A stretch of DNA of 11,979 bases from an uncultured Sutterella sp. (lineage in GTDB: Bacteria; Pseudomonadota; Gammaproteobacteria; Burkholderiales; Burkholderiaceae_F): NCBI GenBank assembly GCA_934255515.1, contig CAKQON010000056.1:1-11979 (forward strand), written 5' to 3'. This document shows positions 8,934 to 11,979 of this stretch, in pieces. The position numbers were made by a program, and so were the translations under genes. The notes under the pieces were generated by a model, which saw only the letters and a list, made by a program, of their open reading frames with translations, made no database searches and was not told the DNA's origin. Position 1 is the stretch's first letter; each line of letters opens with the position of its first letter.

Positions 8934-11477
8934 ATGGCGAAAGTCCTCAAATTCACCGCATGCGCCGCTGCGGTTGCCGTAGCGCTTTACGCCGGCGCCG
9001 GCTACGTTGGCGTTCCCTATGCGACGCGCACCGTTCTTGAAAAAGTGGTGTCTCAGGAGCTCGGCCGAGAAGTAACGCTCTCCGACGTTTCCTTCAATCC
9101 CTGGACGCTCGTTTATGAACTCAAAGGGCTCTCGATCCCGGAAGCAGGCAACGACCCGCTCCTCAGGCTCGACCTCCTGCGCGTCGACGCCTCGATTCAG
9201 ACGCTCTTCAAGCTTGCTCCCGTCATTGAGGAAGTCACCATCGACGGCCTTCGCATCAATGCCGTCATGAATGAAAAGAACCGCCGGGATGTCGAGCGGC
9301 TGCTGGGCAAATCCGGGTCCTCCGAAAAATCAGACGGCGTGGCCGCTGAAAAGAAGAGCGAAGCTTCTTCCGGGCTTCCTCAGTTTGCGGTCTACAACAT
9401 TTCCGTCACGAACAGCTCTCTCAGCTACCGCGACGATGCGCAGAAAATCAATCAAGCGCTCACCGACCTGACGCTGAAGCTCCCCTTCGTTTCCACAATG
9501 GAAAGCGCTTCGGAAAGTCTCGTGACGCCGGAGCTCGCGTTTAAGCTCAACGGCTCCCAGATTGAGGCGACAGGCTCCACGAAGCCCTTCGGCACCACGC
9601 TCGAAGCGCGCCTCAACTTCAAGGTTTCCGCCCTCGACGTGGCCGAGCTTGCACGCATTGTTCCCGCACTCAATTCCGACCACCTGCGCGTTGCCGATGC
9701 AAAGCTTTCTTCCGACCTCACCTTCGTCTTCCGCAACCCGACGGGCGGGAATCCGGCAAAGATGCTGCTTTCGGGCACAACCTCCCTCGCGAACGTTTCC
9801 GTCACCCAGAAGGGCAGTCCGATAGTCACGCTCCCGAAGGCCGAGCTCAACCTCAACGAACTTGACCTCGTTGACCAGCGTGCCGTCGTGGAGAATCTGA
9901 CGCTCACGGGGCTCAGGCTCGACGTCAGGAATTCAAAGGCGGGCATCAACCTGCTGACGGCCGCAGAAAGCGCTGCCGGCGGAACGGCGGAAGCCAGGAC
10001 TGAGGCAAAGACGACAGCAGCGCCTGCAGCCGCTTCCTCCGCTTCCGCCTCTCCCTGGACCTGGAAGGTGGTCGCGGCTTCGCTTCGCGACGCCACTTTT
10101 TCATGGACCGACTCCACGCTTTCGCCGGCCGCAAAAATTACCGTTGCGAATCTCGATGCCTCCGTGAAGAACCTCTCTTCGGACGCTGAGAAGCCGGGAA
10201 GCTTCTCGGTTTCGGCTGAACTTCTGGGCGGCAGGATCGAAAGCTCCGGCACCGCTCAGATCTCGCCGCTTGCCATCTCGGCTGCGGCCAAAGGCACGAG
10301 ACTTTCCCTCAATGCAGTCGCTCCCTACATTACTAAGGCACTCGGCGCAGACGTGAGAGCAGGCATTGCCTTTGACGTCAAGGCGGATCTGAAGGGTTCG
10401 GACGCTGCCGCCTCAGGCACCGCCACCCTGAACGATTTCACGCTGAAGGAAGGAAAATCAACGCTCGCATCCTTCAAGACGGCAACTCTCAAGCTCAATT
10501 CCGTCGACACCGTGAAGCGCTCTGCCGATGTGGCCCTCGTCTCGCTCGCGAGCCCCGTCGTGAATGCCGTCATGACGAAGTCGGGCATCAATTTCGCGAA
10601 GCTTGCCGGCTCCGGATCGGAGTCGAAGACTAAGACTGAAGCAAAGCCAAGCAGCAAGGCTGAAGCGAGCGCGCCCGCCTGGTCTTGGAAGGTCGCTCAG
10701 GCCTCCGTCACCAACGGCACGCTCAACTATCGCGACGAAAGCATCAGCCCCGTCGGCACGGCATCGATTCCGAAGCTCAATCTGACGGTCAAAAATCTTT
10801 CTTCTGCCAAGGGAAGCCTCGGCACGGTCGACTTCTCGAGCGGCTTGGGCGGCGGCAGCCTCAATGCTGCGGGCAAATTCGGCATCTCCCCGGTCGCAGC
10901 CGACATTGAACTCAAGGGCAGCAAGATCGGCCTCAAGCCTTTCTCTGGCCTCATGACCGGCTACGCCGGCATCGGCGCCAAGTCCGGAACCTTCGATGCG
11001 TCCGGCCGCATGAAGCTTGCCCCTCAGAAGGAAAAGACCATTGCCGGCTGGAAGGGCGACCTTTCCCTCTCGACGCTTGATCTGACGAACAGCAAGGGCA
11101 CCGGCCTCATGAGCTGGAAGAAGGCGTCTCTTACGGGGCTCGAGGTTGAAACCACGGAACCCATCCACCTCGTCGTCGCCAAGGCTGAAATCGATCAGCC
11201 CGCGCAGAAGCAGGTCGCGGCCGTGAAGGAAATCGCCGGCATTGCGTCTCTGATTTCGTCCCTCACTGGAAAAGAGAGGACTGCTCAGAAGATCGAGAAA
11301 TACAGCGAGAAGATTCCCGACAAGATCACGCTTGAAAACGTCCGCTATGAGAACGGCAAATTCTCTGCCGAGGGCGTGAGCGCAGCTTCCGTCGGCGGCA
11401 TTCTTCTCAACAAACTCTCCGAAGCCATGAGCGAAAAACTCGGCGGAAGCTCTTCCGCGACCAGTACGACAAAGTAG
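8934..11477 (+). CDS. AsmA-like DUF748 family envelope protein
   Basis: Predicted inner-membrane-anchored periplasmic protein of the AsmA/TamB-like group, whose members form long beta-rich grooves linked to lipid transport and outer membrane upkeep. The role of this member is not known. Seen (847 aa): one N-terminal membrane anchor (about 7-29), then the family signature LGREVTLSDVSFNPWTLVYE (43-62) and a DGLRINAVMN motif (104-113). Three related beta-rich modules begin near residues 150, 374 and 582, each preceded by a low-complexity Ala/Ser/Lys/Glu linker (about 126-147, 342-373, 560-581). A helical, charged C-terminus (755-847) ends in a Ser/Thr tail. SD AGGA seven bases before ATG. DUF748 proteins are often over 1000 aa, so this is a short member. 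It stands alone, with no operon partner visible. Confidence 0.82.
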   Translation: MAKVLKFTACAAAVAVALYAGAGYVGVPYATRTVLEKVVSQELGREVTLSDVSFNPWTLVYELKGLSIPEAGNDPLLRLDLLRVDASIQTLFKLAPVIEEVTIDGLRINAVMNEKNRRDVERLLGKSGSSEKSDGVAAEKKSEASSGLPQFAVYNISVTNSSLSYRDDAQKINQALTDLTLKLPFVSTMESASESLVTPELAFKLNGSQIEATGSTKPFGTTLEARLNFKVSALDVAELARIVPALNSDHLRVADAKLSSDLTFVFRNPTGGNPAKMLLSGTTSLANVSVTQKGSPIVTLPKAELNLNELDLVDQRAVVENLTLTGLRLDVRNSKAGINLLTAAESAAGGTAEARTEAKTTAAPAAASSASASPWTWKVVAASLRDATFSWTDSTLSPAAKITVANLDASVKNLSSDAEKPGSFSVSAELLGGRIESSGTAQISPLAISAAAKGTRLSLNAVAPYITKALGADVRAGIAFDVKADLKGSDAAASGTATLNDFTLKEGKSTLASFKTATLKLNSVDTVKRSADVALVSLASPVVNAVMTKSGINFAKLAGSGSESKTKTEAKPSSKAEASAPAWSWKVAQASVTNGTLNYRDESISPVGTASIPKLNLTVKNLSSAKGSLGTVDFSSGLGGGSLNAAGKFGISPVAADIELKGSKIGLKPFSGLMTGYAGIGAKSGTFDASGRMKLAPQKEKTIAGWKGDLSLSTLDLTNSKGTGLMSWKKASLTGLEVETTEPIHLVVAKAEIDQPAQKQVAAVKEIAGIASLISSLTGKERTAQKIEKYSEKIPDKITLENVRYENGKFSAEGVSAASVGGILLNKLSEAMSEKLGGSSSATSTTK

Positions 11478-11511
11478 CTTGTGAAGCCAGCCTGCAAGCA
11501 AGGCAAACTTA

Positions 11512-11546
11512 CCGCGGGGGAGTCCTGCTTCAGGATTCCTCTGCGG
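11512..11546 (+). other. Strong RNA hairpin overlapping a Shine-Dalgarno sequence
   Basis: GGAGTCCTG (11519-11527) pairs with CAGGATTCC (11531-11539) with one wobble and a 3-nt loop. An outer CCGC (11512-11515) pairs with GCGG (11543-11546) across a 3x3 internal loop. The right arm overlaps GGGAG (11545-11549), which lies six bases before ATG 11556. No U-run follows, so it is not a terminator. Confidence 0.55.
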
Positions 11547-11555
11547 GAGTTCAGC

Positions 11556-11597
11556 ATGAAGACGGGCTTCAACGCCGTATTGAGAATGCCGAAATAA
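11556..11597 (+). CDS. Possible 13-residue peptide ORF
   Basis: ATG at 11556 to TAA at 11595-11597 encodes MKTGFNAVLRMPK. It has a good SD (GGGAG, six-base spacing) partly paired in the upstream hairpin, and a hairpin follows five bases after the stop. This hairpin-SD-sORF-hairpin order resembles a leader peptide unit, but no regulated gene follows in the same direction, and a 13-codon frame can easily arise by chance. The segment may instead be an intergenic repeat with no coding role. Confidence 0.2.
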   Translation: MKTGFNAVLRMPK

Positions 11598-11601
11598 CAG
11601 A

Positions 11602-11634
11602 AAGCCCAGACTGCTGAGAAAGCAATCTGGGCTT
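11602..11634 (-). terminator. Terminator-like hairpin, best for leftward transcription
   Basis: AAGCCCAGA (11602-11610) pairs with TCTGGGCTT (11626-11634), with an inner TGCT/AGCA stem. On the minus strand it is followed by TCTGTTATTTC, a broken U-run, so it would stop transcripts coming from the insertion sequence. On the plus strand only AGGAAT follows. It shares the 11-base core CCCAGACTGCT with the ssrA terminator. Confidence 0.6.
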
Positions 11635-11804
11635 AGGAATTGGGGAGAAGAGAATCAATGCCTACTGTCTCCCTAGACTATTCGTCTTCTTCGATTATTG
11701 CGGGCTTTCACGCGGTCTTTAAAAACGCCAGTAGAGACGCCTGTATTCAAGATATTAACAAAGTAATGCTTTAGTTGACAAATGGCTCTATAGGCGGCTC
11801 GGGG

Positions 11805-11979
11805 TCAGGCCGCCTGTGCATAGAGGGTACTCTCATTCGTAAAACAGTCACGAATAGGTGTCTTCTCGCTTATGAAGGTGGCGGTGATCTCCTTCGTGTG
11901 TCCGAGCGTTTCCTCGTGATTCTTCGGTCCCTTCACCCGCAGACTCGTTTTGAGCTGACGATTCAGAAACTCATCGGGG
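11805..11979 (-). mobile_element. IS630-family transposase, C-terminal fragment (cut by window edge)
   Basis: Seen: a minus-strand frame enters from the right edge and stops at TGA 11807-11805, giving the last 57 codons. They begin PDEFLNRQLKTSLR and end in TLYAQAA. Known: IS630/Tc1-mariner-like DDE transposases end with a catalytic ELNPDE(F/Y)LN-(N/R)xLK motif, a basic helical stretch and a final YA(A) tail; the PDEFLNRQLK here fits the last catalytic Glu region. The element catalyses its own cut-and-paste movement into TA targets. Upstream catalytic residues are outside the window, so I cannot tell whether it is intact. In-phase open sequence continues after the stop. Base use is less GC-biased than the neighbouring genes, consistent with mobile DNA. 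Confidence 0.72.

Larger units (their letters stand above)
11478..11804. other. Structured spacer between the DUF748 gene and the insertion sequence
   Basis: 327 bases with no confident gene. It holds a strong hairpin (11512-11546), a possible 13-codon ORF (11556-11597), a second hairpin (11602-11634), and an AT-richer stretch (11640-11800) open on both strands. In that stretch, a 38-codon plus-strand frame (11658-11774, MPTVSLDYSSSSIIAG...) has GGGGAG 10 bases upstream. A minus-strand frame continues in phase past the transposase stop to a TAG at 11675-11673, ending in a very basic ARNNRRRRIV. I recognise neither peptide. The right part of this stretch must contain the end of the insertion sequence, whose terminal repeat I cannot place. 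Confidence 0.45.

Noticed and set aside
10458..11501. A 347-codon minus-strand frame antisense to the DUF748 gene
   Set aside because: Composition of an antisense shadow; the plus-strand gene has SD, membrane anchor and family signature.

Overview
The window looks like chromosomal DNA of a betaproteobacterium (Burkholderiales). A gut Sutterellaceae (Sutterella/Parasutterella-like) is my best guess. The reasons are GC-rich codon use, a gyrA-serC-cmk-rpsA gene order that is a shortened form of the beta/gammaproteobacterial gyrA-serC-pheA-hisC-tyrA-aroA-cmk-rpsA block, an OmpA of the short betaproteobacterial type, and a tmRNA tag ending in RFALAA. The genus is inference; the order is well supported.

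Left part (1-4871), all on the minus strand and read gyrA -> serC -> cmk -> rpsA: DNA gyrase subunit A, phosphoserine aminotransferase, cytidylate kinase, and the first 23 codons of ribosomal protein S1, which runs off the left edge. The aromatic amino acid genes usually found between serC and cmk are absent; serC and cmk are only 38 bp apart. A perfect 10-bp hairpin lies between gyrA and serC. The rpsA leader has no good Shine-Dalgarno (SD) sequence and carries two small hairpins.

Middle part (4872-8635), plus strand: a 259-bp divergent intergenic region with a GTG-started MtaD-type amidohydrolase, then ompA (own promoter, long leader, strong terminator), a HAD phosphatase of the Gph/MupP type, and a complete one-piece tmRNA gene (ssrA) with its terminator. 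ubiG, which often sits near gyrA/gph/ompA in related bacteria, is missing here, as might be expected in an anaerobe without ubiquinone.

Right part (8636-11979): an AT-richer spacer, a large envelope protein of the AsmA-like DUF748 family with three repeated modules, a 327-bp spacer with two strong hairpins and possible very short ORFs, and at the right edge the C-terminal end of an IS630-type transposase on the minus strand.

Most of the window is housekeeping. The points most worth a second look are: a gyrase QRDR with Ile and Gln at the two classic quinolone positions; a 24-bp inverted repeat filling the ompA promoter spacer; the collapsed aromatic/ubiG synteny; an unusual basic tmRNA tag; and the structured spacer next to the insertion sequence. 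I saw no convincing undescribed multi-gene system, CRISPR array, toxin-antitoxin pair or prophage.
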